The position numbers and the translations under genes are program-made. 52,785 bases of DNA from Meridianimarinicoccus zhengii (lineage in GTDB: Bacteria; Pseudomonadota; Alphaproteobacteria; Rhodobacterales; Rhodobacteraceae): NCBI RefSeq assembly GCF_003254465.1, contig NZ_QDFI01000025.1:1-52785 (forward strand), read 5' to 3'. The notes beneath the pieces are model-generated. The model ran no database searches. It saw only the letters and a list, made by a program, of their open reading frames with translations, and had not been told where the DNA came from. Below, piece after piece: positions 24,388-33,603 of this stretch (its first letter is position 1; the number at the start of each line of letters is the position of its first letter).

Positions 24388-24993
24388 TCAGCCGGCCCAA
24401 TCCTGGAGGCGCGCGACGTAGCGGGCGAGCGTATCGATCTCGAGGTTCACGGCATCGCCGACCGCGGCATCGCCCCAGGTCGTCACCGCCTTGGTATGGG
24501 GGATGAAGTTGATCCCGAACAACGGACCCTCCACCTCGTTCACGGTCAGCGATGTTCCGTTCAGAGCCACGGACCCCTTCGGCGCGATGAACCGTGCCAG
24601 CGCATCGGGCGCGCGCAGGGTCACGCGGGTGCTGTCGCCCTCGTCCCGGATCGCCGTGATCTCGGCCACGCCGTCCACATGCCCCGACACGATATGCCCG
24701 CCCAGCTCGTCGCCCACGCGCAACGCGCGTTCAAGGTTGATCCGCTTGCCCGGTGTCCAGCCCGCCCCGATATTCGTCTTCGACACGGTTTCGGCCGAGA
24801 TATCGACCTGGAACCAGCCGCCCGCAGGGGCGTTGCCCTTGCCCGTGACCGTCAGGCACACGCCGTCGCAGGCGATGGAGGCGCCAAGCGCCACGGCCGC
24901 CATGTCGTACCCGGTGGCGATCCGCGCGGTCAGGTCGCCGCGCTGTTCCAGATCGACGATGCGCCCGATATCGGTGATGATCCCTGTGAACAT
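24388..24993 (-). CDS. ribE: Riboflavin synthase, alpha chain
   Basis: Encodes 201 residues made of two homologous lumazine-binding halves. It begins MFTGIITDIGRI, the invariant N terminus. It also has LGASIACDGVCLTVTG in the first half and the matching KGSVALNGTSLTVNEV in the second, and GGHIVSGHVDG. The enzyme dismutates two lumazine molecules to riboflavin. A purine-rich GGGGAAAGG precedes the ATG. It is the first gene of the ribE-ribBA-ribH-nusB run; ribD, often at the head of this operon, is not here. No FMN riboswitch was recognised upstream. Confidence 0.96.
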   Translation of the reverse strand: MFTGIITDIGRIVDLEQRGDLTARIATGYDMAAVALGASIACDGVCLTVTGKGNAPAGGWFQVDISAETVSKTNIGAGWTPGKRINLERALRVGDELGGHIVSGHVDGVAEITAIRDEGDSTRVTLRAPDALARFIAPKGSVALNGTSLTVNEVEGPLFGINFIPHTKAVTTWGDAAVGDAVNLEIDTLARYVARLQDWAG

Positions 24994-25067
24994 GCGGCCT
25001 TTCCCCTTTCATCCTTGATGCGGACCTAGCGCCTGCGCATCGGCGCCGCAAGGGCGGGCGCAACCGG

Positions 25068-26228
25068 TCAGACCATCGCGCGCCCATGCGCGGCGATGCG
25101 CGTGCGGATCGCGTCGCGGATCGGGCCCTCGGCGGGAAGATCGCGCAAGGTATCCCGCCAATGGAGTTGGACCGGGCGGCGTTCCCGCAGGCCGGTCCAG
25201 CGCAGCCCGTCCAGCACGGCGCGGGCGGGCGGTGGCAACCGGTCGGGCACGGGATGGCCGGCCAGTTCCGCCCAGACGCGCGTCCACAGACGACCCACGG
25301 ACCAAGGGTTGTAGCCCCCGCCGCCCAGAACCATGAGCCTTGGCGACAGGGCACGCAGCCCCCGCAGGATGGCGATATGGGCATTGTTGGACAGCGAAAG
25401 CCGCGACATCGGATCCTCGGCCAGCGCGTCGGCACCGCATTGCATCACGATGGCGTCGGGGCGGAACCCGGCGACACGCCGCAGGATGAGGTCGTCGCGG
25501 ATCAGCGCCATCTCGTTGTCGTTCAGACCTTTCGGCACCGGCAGGTTCACGAGGTTCCCGCAGCCGCGATCCGTGATCGCACCCGTCCGGGGCCAGCGGT
25601 TTTCTTCGTGCACCGACACGGTGAGCACGGCGGGATCGTTCGCGAAGGCATGGTCCACCCCGTCACAATGATGCGCGTCGATATCGACATAGGCGATCCG
25701 CGCGCAGCCCTCGGCCCGCAGGGCCAGCACTGCAATGACCGGATCGTTGAAATAGCAAAACCCGTTGGCGCGGTCGGGCAGGCCGTGATGGGTCCCGCCA
25801 CCGGGCGCGTGCACCACCCCGCCATGGCGCAGCAGGGTCGCCGCCAGCATGACCCCGCCGACACCGGTGGCGGGGCGGCGAAACATCTCGGGGAAGATCG
25901 GGTTGGCCGTCGTGCCGATATTGTGCCGCGCCTGCACCGCCGGGCTTGCCGCCTGCTCCGCCTCCGCCTGCTGGAGCGCTGCGACGTAGTCGGGCGTATG
26001 CCACAGTGTCAGCGCCGCCGGGCGCGCGCGCGGGCTGATGCGGTACTGCCCCGCTGGCAGCCATCCCAACGCGCGGCACAGGTCCATGACCTGCGGCACG
26101 CGCGGCACGGCAAGCGGGTGCCAGCGGCCATAGGACGAGCCGCGATACACCTCGGATCCAATGAATACCGGCCCTGCCACGGCGCCGTCGGGCGCCCCGG
26201 GCGCAGCGACCGTCGTGCCGGTGGTCAC
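25068..26228 (-). CDS. Histone deacetylase family protein (AcuC-like)
   Basis: Encodes 386 residues from a GTG at 26228 that overlaps the stop of the glutathione peroxidase gene (GTGA). The arginase/deacetylase fold is clear: the catalytic His pair in APGGGTHHGL, FCYFND, the zinc-binding DIDAHHCDGVDHAF, the QCGADAL Asp and the GGGGYNPWSVGRLW glycine loop. Bacterial relatives include acetoin-utilisation protein AcuC and acetylpolyamine amidohydrolases. The substrate (acetyl-lysine, acetylpolyamine or another amide) cannot be decided. It is a soluble cytoplasmic enzyme. Confidence 0.92.
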   Translation of the reverse strand: MTTGTTVAAPGAPDGAVAGPVFIGSEVYRGSSYGRWHPLAVPRVPQVMDLCRALGWLPAGQYRISPRARPAALTLWHTPDYVAALQQAEAEQAASPAVQARHNIGTTANPIFPEMFRRPATGVGGVMLAATLLRHGGVVHAPGGGTHHGLPDRANGFCYFNDPVIAVLALRAEGCARIAYVDIDAHHCDGVDHAFANDPAVLTVSVHEENRWPRTGAITDRGCGNLVNLPVPKGLNDNEMALIRDDLILRRVAGFRPDAIVMQCGADALAEDPMSRLSLSNNAHIAILRGLRALSPRLMVLGGGGYNPWSVGRLWTRVWAELAGHPVPDRLPPPARAVLDGLRWTGLRERRPVQLHWRDTLRDLPAEGPIRDAIRTRIAAHGRAMV

Positions 26229-26755
26229 GGGGCGAGCAGCGCCTCGATCCGGCCCGTGATCTCGGGCGATTGCGGGCGGGTCATGGACCCCCACGTGGCC
26301 ACCACTGCCCCCGACCCGTCCAGCAGCACCTTGTTGAAGTTCCAGCGCGGCGTGAAACCGTGGTTGTCGGAAAGCCAGCGGTAGAACGGATGCGCGTCGG
26401 GGCCGCGCACCGACGTGATGTCGGTCATCGGCAGCGTCAGTCCGAACGTGACCTCGCAGAAGTCCTTGACAGCCTCCGCATCCGCCAGCTCCTGCCGGAA
26501 ATCGTTGGACGGCACCGCCAGCACTACCAGCCCCCGCGGCCCGTAGGTTTCGTGCAGCGCCTGTAACCCTTCGTACTGTTGCGTAAAGCCGCACCGCGAT
26601 GCCGTGTTCACCACCAGCACGGGCTGCCCTTGCCAGTCCGCGACGTTCAGCATGCCACCGTCGATCGATGCGAATTCGAACCCTGCCGCGGGCAATGCCG
26701 CAACGGTTGTCACCCCCAGAACGATGCTGCGCAACATGGTCCGGAACGATGTCAT
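26225..26755 (-). CDS. Glutathione peroxidase family protein, exported
   Basis: Encodes 176 residues from ATG 26755, with GGGAGC 5 bases upstream. The first 24 residues form a signal peptide (SIVLGVTTVAALPAAG), so it probably acts in the periplasm. The peroxidatic residue is Cys55 in NTASRCGFT, encoded by TGC and not selenocysteine. The catalytic WNFNK is present as RWNFNKVLLD, and VLAVPSNDFRQEL carries a conserved Asn-Asp where many members have Gln. Members of this family without selenium often use thioredoxin. It is translationally coupled to the deacetylase gene. Confidence 0.9.
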   Translation of the reverse strand: MTSFRTMLRSIVLGVTTVAALPAAGFEFASIDGGMLNVADWQGQPVLVVNTASRCGFTQQYEGLQALHETYGPRGLVVLAVPSNDFRQELADAEAVKDFCEVTFGLTLPMTDITSVRGPDAHPFYRWLSDNHGFTPRWNFNKVLLDGSGAVVATWGSMTRPQSPEITGRIEALLAP

Positions 26756-26931
26756 CGCGTGCTCCCGTATCGACACCTTACGGCTGAGCCACATAAGCCG
26801 ATGTGCCTGCGCGGCAACTGGACAACTTGCAAGGTGATCCGGGTGGACATGCGCCTGCCACGTGCTGTAGCCGATGCTGACCCAAAGGCACGTAGCCCTT
26901 GGCACGCGCATTCGCACCCCCTTGCATTCGA

Positions 26932-27423
26932 ATGGAACTTTACGTCCCCGTGTCCTTTTCCGCCCGTATACCGACCAAAGACAGCGCCCGTCCTGCGTCT
27001 TCGCAGGACGCCGAACAATTTGGCGCGCTGTGTTACCGCGAAAAGAACGGCAAGATCGAAATCCTGCTGATCACCAGTCGCGGGACCGGGCGCTGGATCG
27101 TGCCCAAGGGCTGGCCGGTCAAAGGCCAGACCCCCGCGGGCAGTGCCACCGTGGAAGCCTTCGAGGAAGCCGGGGTCGAAGGGCGCGCAAAGCCCGTCTG
27201 CGCGGGGGTCTACGGCTATGACAAGCTTGCCGAGGACGGCCGCGGTACACCTGTGCGCGTGGCCCTGTTCCCGCTGCGGGTGCGCAAGCTGCGCCGAAAG
27301 TATCCCGAGGCCGAGCAACGCAAGCGGCGCTGGTTCTCGCGGAAACGGGCGGCCGAGCTTGTGGACGAAGCGGAACTCAAGACCATCCTGCGTAGCTTCG
27401 ATCCGGCAGCCCTGACGCCGTGA
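26932..27423 (+). CDS. Nudix hydrolase with divergent Nudix box
   Basis: Encodes about 163 residues; ATG 26932 and GTG 26950 are both possible starts. The fold is indicated by FGALCYREKNGKIEILLITS, RWIVPKGWPVKGQTP and the catalytic helix FEEAGVEG. In the Nudix box (GX5EX7REUXEEXGU) the first Glu is Gln and the Arg is Val, while the metal-binding EExG is kept. The PKGWP element resembles the diadenosine polyphosphate/diphosphoinositol phosphatase group. The substrate is unknown. It is divergent from the peroxidase gene with about 175 bases between. Confidence 0.87.
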   Translation: MELYVPVSFSARIPTKDSARPASSQDAEQFGALCYREKNGKIEILLITSRGTGRWIVPKGWPVKGQTPAGSATVEAFEEAGVEGRAKPVCAGVYGYDKLAEDGRGTPVRVALFPLRVRKLRRKYPEAEQRKRRWFSRKRAAELVDEAELKTILRSFDPAALTP

Positions 27424-27520
27424 TGCAGCCCCCGGGACATCATTGAATCGCCCTCGCTTTCCGGCTTGGCAAATGCCCCGATGCGGCTATGTTGCAGCGC
27501 TCTGACGTTGGATGGGGTCG

Positions 27521-27979
27521 ATGATCCGTTACACGCTCAAATGCAGCACCGGGCACAGTTTTGAAAGCTGGTTCGCGTCAAGCACCGCCTTCGACGACCT
27601 GCGCGATGCGGGGCGGCTGGAATGCGCTGTTTGCGGCGGCCGCAGCCTTGATCGTGCGCTGATGGCGCCGCGCGTGCGGACCGCGCGGTCGGCAACTGAA
27701 CCGGACGTGCCCGCTGCCGACACCGCGCCGCGCCAAAGCCTGTCGGCACCAAGCGACAGCAAGCTTGCCCGCCTGATCCGGGCCGTCCGCAAACAGGTGG
27801 AACGCGAAACCGAGGATGTCGGCCGGAATTTCGTGCACGAAGCGCGCGCGATCCATACGGGCCAGGCGCCGGAACGCGCGATCCGCGGGGAGGCCGATCC
27901 GAGGGAAGCCCGCCGTCTCGTCGAGGAAGGGATCTCGGTGATCCCCCTGCCCTTCATGGACAGCAAGAAGGCGAACTGA
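27521..27979 (+). CDS. DUF1178 family protein
   Basis: Encodes 152 residues from ATG 27521, giving the family's MIRYTLKCSTGHSFESWF opening. The N terminus has a zinc-ribbon-like arrangement (C near residue 8, then CAVCGG), and the C terminus carries the conserved GNFVHEARAIH-like segment (RNFVHEARAIHTGQAPERAI) and EGISVIPLPF. It is a soluble protein of unknown function that is conserved in Alphaproteobacteria and Betaproteobacteria. An in-frame ATG at 27512 would add three residues. Confidence 0.88.
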   Translation: MIRYTLKCSTGHSFESWFASSTAFDDLRDAGRLECAVCGGRSLDRALMAPRVRTARSATEPDVPAADTAPRQSLSAPSDSKLARLIRAVRKQVERETEDVGRNFVHEARAIHTGQAPERAIRGEADPREARRLVEEGISVIPLPFMDSKKAN

Positions 27980-28119
27980 TCGCCGCGGGCTTTCTGCGGC
28001 CGCCCTGCTGGATCGGGCTTCGTCCGCGGCATCGGACCGGGCGATAGCGAGGGCGTCCAGCCGCGCGGCTTTCCCTTGCGCAGCAGCCCCGCCTTGCCTA
28101 AACAGCGCCGACTGACAAG

Positions 28120-28142
28120 AGGCCCCTGCGGTGCGGCCTTTT
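28120..28142 (+). terminator. Weak hairpin with T4 in the lysC leader
   Basis: AGGCC (28120-28124) and GGCCT (28135-28139) can pair across a 10-base loop and are followed by TTT. It lies 30-50 bases before lysC. It could be a weak terminator or part of an attenuator, but no leader peptide was found. Confidence 0.25.
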
Positions 28143-28172
28143 CGGGGCTGCGACGGGGGCAAGACAGCGACC

Positions 28173-29432
28173 ATGCCGATCCTTGTGATGAAATTCGGCG
28201 GCACCTCCGTGGCCGATCTGGACCGCATCCGCAACGCTGCATCGAAGGTCCGGGCAGAGGTCGAACGCGGCTTTGACGTGATCGTCATCGTGTCGGCCAT
28301 GTCGGGCAAGACCAACGAACTTGTGGGCTGGGTAAACGACACCTCGCCCTTCTTCGACGCGCGTGAATACGATGCGGTCGTGTCGTCGGGCGAGAACGTG
28401 ACCGCCGGGCTAATGGCGCTGACGCTTCAGGAAATGGACGTGCCGGCGCGCAGCTGGCAGGGCTGGCAGGTGCCGCTGATGACCACTTCCGCGCATTCGG
28501 CGGCACGCATCGAAAGCATTCCACGCCACAACATCGACCAGAAATTCGCCGAAGGCATGAAGGTCGCCGTGGTGGCAGGCTTCCAGGGGATCAGCCCTGA
28601 GGGCCGCATTACCACGCTGGGGCGCGGCGGGTCCGACACGACCGCCGTGGCCTTCGCCGCCGCGTTCGATGCCGAACGCTGCGACATCTACACCGACGTG
28701 GACGGCGTCTATACCACCGACCCGCGTATCACGTCGAAAGCCCGCAAGCTCGACCGCATCGCGTTCGAGGAAATGCTGGAACTCGCAAGTCTCGGCGCGA
28801 AGGTCTTGCAGACGCGGTCGGTCGAACTCGCCATGCGCTACAAGGTGCGCCTGCGCGTTCTGTCGTCCTTCGAGGACAGCACCGAAAATTCCGGCACGCT
28901 CGTGTGCGACGAGGAGGAAATCATGGAAAGCAAGGTCGTATCCGGTGTCGCCTATTCCCGCGATGAGGCCAAGATCACGCTGGTGACGGTGGAGGACCGG
29001 CCCGGCATCGCCGCCGCGATCTTCGGCCCGCTGGCGGATGCCGGCGTGAACGTGGACATGATCGTCCAGAACATCGGCGAGAAGGATTACGACGATCACC
29101 CGGGCGTGGTGACGGACATGACCTTTTCCTGCCCCAACGACCAGGTCGCGCGCGCCGAACGCGCGATCATGGAGGCCAAGGCCCGCGGCGAGATCGATTT
29201 CGGCGAACTCGTCACCGACACGGACGTGTGCAAGATTTCCGTCGTGGGGATCGGGATGCGCAGCCATGCCGGCGTCGCCGCGCGGATGTTCAAGGCGTTG
29301 CGCGACGAGAACATCAACATCAAGGTCATCGCCACGTCAGAGATCAAGATTTCGGTCCTGATCGACCGGAAATATATGGAACTGGCGGTTCAGGCACTCC
29401 ATGATGCCTTCGAGCTGGAGACCCCCTCCTGA
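28173..29432 (+). CDS. lysC: Aspartate kinase
   Basis: Encodes 419 residues, the size of monofunctional aspartokinases made of one kinase and two ACT domains. The kinase begins PILVMKFGGTSVADLDRIRN and contains VVSSGENVTAGL, TLGRGGSDTTAVA and YTDVDGVYTTDPR. ACT domains lie at about 270-345 (ITLVTVEDRPGIAAAIFGPL) and 350-419 (ISVVGIGMRSHAGVAARMF), which bind lysine and threonine in relatives. It phosphorylates aspartate, the first step to lysine, threonine, methionine and diaminopimelate. Only nine bases separate it from ptsP, so the two are probably co-transcribed, an arrangement common in Alphaproteobacteria. Confidence 0.97.
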   Translation: MPILVMKFGGTSVADLDRIRNAASKVRAEVERGFDVIVIVSAMSGKTNELVGWVNDTSPFFDAREYDAVVSSGENVTAGLMALTLQEMDVPARSWQGWQVPLMTTSAHSAARIESIPRHNIDQKFAEGMKVAVVAGFQGISPEGRITTLGRGGSDTTAVAFAAAFDAERCDIYTDVDGVYTTDPRITSKARKLDRIAFEEMLELASLGAKVLQTRSVELAMRYKVRLRVLSSFEDSTENSGTLVCDEEEIMESKVVSGVAYSRDEAKITLVTVEDRPGIAAAIFGPLADAGVNVDMIVQNIGEKDYDDHPGVVTDMTFSCPNDQVARAERAIMEAKARGEIDFGELVTDTDVCKISVVGIGMRSHAGVAARMFKALRDENINIKVIATSEIKISVLIDRKYMELAVQALHDAFELETPS

Positions 29433-29441
29433 CGGAGCCGC

Positions 29442-31685
29442 ATGCCCCAAGCGACGGAAACCGAAAGCCGCAAACTGCTTGGCCGCCTGCGACAGGCGAT
29501 GGCCGAAGGGGATGCCGGGCAGGAACGGCTTGACCGGATCACCCATCTGATCGCCGACAGCATGCGCACCGAGGTGTGCTCGATCTACCTGTTCCGCGAC
29601 AACGACACGCTTGAGCTTTGCGCGACCGAAGGGCTGCGCGCGGAAGCCGTGCACCAGACCCGGATGCGGCTAAACGAAGGGCTTGTGGGGCGGGTCGCCG
29701 CCACCTCGCGCGCGATCAACAGCGCGAACGCCCCGCAGGAGCCCGGTTTCCGCTTCATGCCCGAAACGGGCGAGGAGGTGTATTCGTCGTTCCTTGGCGT
29801 GCCGGTGCAGCGGCTGGGCCAGCGGATGGGTGTGCTTGTCGTGCAGTCCAAGCAGGCGCGCAGCTTTTCCGAGGACGAGGTCTACGCGCTCGAAGTCGTG
29901 GCCATGGTGCTGGCCGAGATGACCGAACTTGGCGCGATCATGGGGGAAGCCGGCGGGCTGACGCCGCTCCACAAGCGCGCCCAGGCGTTCCGCGGCGGCA
30001 TCGGCCAGGAAGGTGCCGCCGAGGGCCGGGTGTTCCTGCACGACCCGCGCGTCGTCGTGACGAACCCCATCGCCGACGACCCGGAGGAAGAGCTCAAGCG
30101 CCTGCGCCGCGCCATCAAGACCCTGCGCGGATCGCTCGACACGGCGCTGGCGGATGCGGGCAAGATCGAAGGCGACCATGTGCAGGTGCTGGAAACCTAT
30201 CGCATGTTCGCCAATTCAAAGGGCTGGCTGCGGCGCATGGAGGAGGACATCGCCCGCGGCTTGTCGGCCGAGGCGGCGGTGGAAAAGGAGCAATCCGCCG
30301 CACAGGCGCGGATGCGGACAGTGCCCGACGCCTATCTGCGCGACCGGCTACACGATCTCGACGACCTGTCAAACCGGCTCCTGCGCATCCTGACCGGACA
30401 GGGGCGCGACGCACATGCGGATCGGCCCGAGGACGCCGTACTGGTCGCGCGCAATATCGGCCCCGGCGAGTTGCTGGAATACGGTCGCACACTCAAGGGT
30501 ATCGTGCTCGAAGAAGGGTCGGTCGGCAGCCACGCGGCGGTGATCGCGCGCGCCTGGGCGATCCCGCTGATCGTGAACGCGACCGGCATCACCACGGAGG
30601 CGCTGAACGGCGATGCCATCCTGGTGGACGGCGACCAGGGCGTGGTGCATCTGCGCCCGGACGATACCGTGACATCGGCCTTCCGCGACAAGCTGGCGAT
30701 GCAGGCCAAGGCGCAGGAACGCTATGCGTCGATCCGCGACCTGCCGGCGGCCACCCGCTGCGGGCAGCGCGTGGCGCTCTACATGAACGCGGGGCTGATG
30801 GCGGACCTGCCCAGCCTGAAAGGGTCGGGCGCCGAGGGTGTGGGCCTGTTCCGCACCGAACTGCAGTTCCTCATCCGGTCCAAGGTGCCGCGCCGGGGCG
30901 ATCTGGCCAGCCTGTATGCCCGCGTCATGGATGCCGCGGACGGCAAGCGGGTGGCGTTCCGCACGCTCGACATCGGGTCGGACAAGGTCCTGCCTTACAT
31001 GAAGCCGCAGGACGAACCGAACCCGGCGCTTGGCTGGCGGGCGATCCGCGTGGGGCTCGACAAGAAGGGCGTCATGCGGATGCAGTTGCAGGCGCTGATC
31101 CGGGCGGCGAACGGACGCGCGCTGACGGTAATGTTTCCCTTCATCGCGCAGTTCGACGAATACCGTCAGGCGCGGCAGATGCTGCTGGACGAGGTGGAGC
31201 GCGAGCGCAAGCTGGGCCATGTCCTGCCCGCACGGCTGGAGATTGGCGCGATGCTGGAAACCCCCAGCCTCGCCTTCGCGCCGCGGCAGTTCTTCGAGCT
31301 GGCCGATTTCATCTCCATCGGCGGCAACGACCTGAAGCAGTTCTTCTTCGCCGCCGACCGGGAAAACGAACGGGTGCGGCGGCGGTATGACACGCTGAAC
31401 GTCAGCTTCCTGACCTTCATCGAGCAGATCGTGAACCGCTGCGCTGAGACGGGAACCCCCCTGTCGTTCTGCGGCGAGGATGCGGGCCGCCCCGTGGAGG
31501 CAATCTGCTTTGCCGCCATGGGCCTGCGCGCGCTGTCGATGCGCCCCGCATCAGTGGGTCCGGTCAAGCACCTGCTGCGCCAGACGAACCTGACCGAATT
31601 GCGCGCCGTGATCGACGCCGCCCGCGCCGAGGGACATCAGTCGGTGCGCCCTTCGGTCATGGCGTATCTCGAACGCGCCCAGTAG
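29442..31685 (+). CDS. ptsP: Phosphoenolpyruvate-protein phosphotransferase, nitrogen PTS (EI-Ntr)
   Basis: Encodes 747 residues. An N-terminal GAF domain (about residues 15-165, CSIYLFRDNDTLELCATEGL) is followed by a full enzyme I. The phosphorylated histidine is His364 in EEGSVGSHAAVIAR, the PEP-binding domain has GLFRTELQFLIRS and FRTLDIGSDKVLPYM, and the catalytic Cys677 lies in LSFCGEDAGRP. This is EI-Ntr, which starts a phosphate relay to NPr and EIIA-Ntr that adjusts nitrogen, potassium and carbon metabolism. The GAF domain binds glutamine in relatives. It follows lysC at 9 bases. Confidence 0.96.
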   Translation: MPQATETESRKLLGRLRQAMAEGDAGQERLDRITHLIADSMRTEVCSIYLFRDNDTLELCATEGLRAEAVHQTRMRLNEGLVGRVAATSRAINSANAPQEPGFRFMPETGEEVYSSFLGVPVQRLGQRMGVLVVQSKQARSFSEDEVYALEVVAMVLAEMTELGAIMGEAGGLTPLHKRAQAFRGGIGQEGAAEGRVFLHDPRVVVTNPIADDPEEELKRLRRAIKTLRGSLDTALADAGKIEGDHVQVLETYRMFANSKGWLRRMEEDIARGLSAEAAVEKEQSAAQARMRTVPDAYLRDRLHDLDDLSNRLLRILTGQGRDAHADRPEDAVLVARNIGPGELLEYGRTLKGIVLEEGSVGSHAAVIARAWAIPLIVNATGITTEALNGDAILVDGDQGVVHLRPDDTVTSAFRDKLAMQAKAQERYASIRDLPAATRCGQRVALYMNAGLMADLPSLKGSGAEGVGLFRTELQFLIRSKVPRRGDLASLYARVMDAADGKRVAFRTLDIGSDKVLPYMKPQDEPNPALGWRAIRVGLDKKGVMRMQLQALIRAANGRALTVMFPFIAQFDEYRQARQMLLDEVERERKLGHVLPARLEIGAMLETPSLAFAPRQFFELADFISIGGNDLKQFFFAADRENERVRRRYDTLNVSFLTFIEQIVNRCAETGTPLSFCGEDAGRPVEAICFAAMGLRALSMRPASVGPVKHLLRQTNLTELRAVIDAARAEGHQSVRPSVMAYLERAQ

Positions 31686-31717
31686 CCGGACCCGGCGACC
31701 GGCAGAAATCGGGCCGC

Positions 31718-32806
31718 TTACACGTCCTGGAACAGGCTCAGCGCACCAGGTTCCCAAGCAACGCGCACGGCGCTGCCGGGTTCGAGAACCGGGCGCGACA
31801 GCAAGTTCTTCATGGAACAGGTCACTGGGGACGCCCCACCGGGCAGGTCGATATCGTAATACGTCATGTCCCCGTAATAGGCGCGCTCGGCCACGGTGCC
31901 GTCGCTGAACAGCCCCGTGGGCAGCGGGTCGGATCCGAACATGATCGACAGGCTTTCCGGACGCAGGCCGAACTGTGCCGCACCAAGCCGCGCGGTTGCC
32001 GCCAGATCGCCCGGCAGCGGGATCGTCCCAAGCCCCGCGATATCGGCCAGAAGCTGCCCGCCGTCGGACCGCACCGTGCCGGGCAGGAAATTCATCATCC
32101 CGATGAAGGCCGCGACCTGCTGCGACCGGGGCGCGCGGTAGATGCCCTGCGGCGTGTCCACCTGCGCGATGGCCCCCTCGAACATCACCGCGATGCGGTC
32201 CGACATGATGAGCGCCTCTTCCTGGTCGTGGGTAACCAGCACGAAGGTGATGCCGACCTGCCGTTGCAGCCGCCGCAATTCGCTCTGCATCTGTTCGCGC
32301 ATCTTCTTGTCGAGTGCCGAGAGCGGTTCGTCCAGCAGCAGCACCTTGGGCTTCAGGATCAGTGCGCGGGCCAGCGCCACGCGCTGCCGCTGCCCGCCCG
32401 ACAGGGCATGGGCGGCACGGTCGCCATAGCCCGACAACCCCACCATCCCGAGCGCCTCGTCGATCCGGGCGGCCTTCTCGGCGCGGTTATCGCCCGACCG
32501 GCGCAGCCCGAAGCCCACGTTCTCGGCCACGCTGAGATGCGGAAAGATCGCGTAGGACTGGAACACCATGTTTGTGGGCCGCTTGTTGGCGGGCACGCGC
32601 AGCATGTCGCGCCCGTCGATCCGAAGGTGCCCGGTCTCCGGGGTCTCGAACCCGGCGATGGTGCGCAGCAGCGTGGTCTTGCCGCAGCCGGACGGACCCA
32701 GCAGCGAAAAGAACTCTCCCGCCCCGATATCGAGACTGACATCCCGCAGCGCGTGGTAGCTGGCATAGGTCTTGTTGATGCCGGACAGGGAAATCAGCGC
32801 GGTCAC
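31718..32806 (-). CDS. ABC transporter ATPase, spermidine/putrescine type (PotA-like)
   Basis: Encodes 362 residues from GTG 32806, overlapping the permease stop (GTGA). Walker A is GPSGCGKTT at residues 37-45, the Q-loop is in FQSYAIFPHLS, the signature is LSGGQRQRVALARAL, Walker B is VLLLDEPLSALD, and the switch histidine is in VTHDQEEA. A C-terminal TOBE-type domain (about 280-362) is present, with FGLRPESLSIM. This is the CUT/POT subgroup that powers uptake of polyamines, iron or similar solutes. It forms an operon with two permeases upstream. Confidence 0.93.
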   Translation of the reverse strand: MTALISLSGINKTYASYHALRDVSLDIGAGEFFSLLGPSGCGKTTLLRTIAGFETPETGHLRIDGRDMLRVPANKRPTNMVFQSYAIFPHLSVAENVGFGLRRSGDNRAEKAARIDEALGMVGLSGYGDRAAHALSGGQRQRVALARALILKPKVLLLDEPLSALDKKMREQMQSELRRLQRQVGITFVLVTHDQEEALIMSDRIAVMFEGAIAQVDTPQGIYRAPRSQQVAAFIGMMNFLPGTVRSDGGQLLADIAGLGTIPLPGDLAATARLGAAQFGLRPESLSIMFGSDPLPTGLFSDGTVAERAYYGDMTYYDIDLPGGASPVTCSMKNLLSRPVLEPGSAVRVAWEPGALSLFQDV

Positions 32807-33603
32807 AGGAAGCCTCCGGTATCTTGGCCGCCGCGTCGGCGCACGCCGCGGCGACGGGCCAATTCGGCCAATGTCAGCAGCAGCACCGACGCTGCCACGA
32901 GGATCGTCCCCAGCGCCATGACCGCCGGCAGCCGCTGGGGAAAGCGCAACTGCCCCCACAGATAGACCGGCAGGGTGGCGTCCGACCCGGACACGAAGAA
33001 AGCGACGATGAATTCGTCCATGGAGATGGTGAAGGCGATCAGCAGCGACGCGATGATGCCGGGCATGACAAGGGGCAGGATGATCAGGCGGAACGCCCCC
33101 CAGCCGGTTTCGCCCAGATCCACCGCCGCCTCCTCCAGCGCGGGGTCGAGCGACTGGAACGCCCCGTTCAGGATCGCCACGCAAAAGGGCGTGCAGATCA
33201 GCACATGCCCCAGAATCACCGTGAGCGACGTCAGCGGCAGCCCGACCTGCAGGAACACCACCAGCAGCGCCACCGCCACGATGATCTCCGGCAGGATCAG
33301 CGGCAGCATGATCAGTCCCATGATCCCCGCCTTGCCCGGAAAGCGGTAGCGCGCCGCGGCGCGTGCGGCACAGATGCCCAGCAGCGTGGACACCACCGCT
33401 ACGACACCGGCGATCTTGAGCGAGGTCAGAACGGCGGTATGCAGCGCCGGGATCGTGGCGAGTTCCGTGAACCATTCGGTCGTGAAACCCGCCAGCGGAA
33501 AGGCGATCACGGTGGACGCATTGAACGCGAAGACCGGCAGCAGCAGGATTGGGGCGTAAAGGAACAGCAGGTAGACCAGCGTGTAGACGCGCAGACCCCG
33601 CAT
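32803..33603 (-). CDS. ABC transporter permease, PotC-like
   Basis: Encodes 266 residues with six predicted membrane helices. The coupling (EAA) loop is visible as EEAAVDLGETGWGAFRLIILPLVMPGIIAS, which docks with the ATPase. TISMDEFIVAFFVSG and the N-terminal YTLVYLLFLYAPILLLPVFAFNAS are typical of PotC-type subunits. Its stop overlaps the ATPase start, and its start shares one base with the stop of the other permease. Confidence 0.92.
   Translation of the reverse strand: MRGLRVYTLVYLLFLYAPILLLPVFAFNASTVIAFPLAGFTTEWFTELATIPALHTAVLTSLKIAGVVAVVSTLLGICAARAAARYRFPGKAGIMGLIMLPLILPEIIVAVALLVVFLQVGLPLTSLTVILGHVLICTPFCVAILNGAFQSLDPALEEAAVDLGETGWGAFRLIILPLVMPGIIASLLIAFTISMDEFIVAFFVSGSDATLPVYLWGQLRFPQRLPAVMALGTILVAASVLLLTLAELARRRGVRRRGGQDTGGFL

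Noticed and set aside
24994-25067. FMN riboswitch before ribE
   Set aside because: The gap is only 74 bases and lacks the conserved RFN core segments.
26591-26593. Selenocysteine in the glutathione peroxidase
   Set aside because: The active-site codon is TGC (Cys), not TGA.
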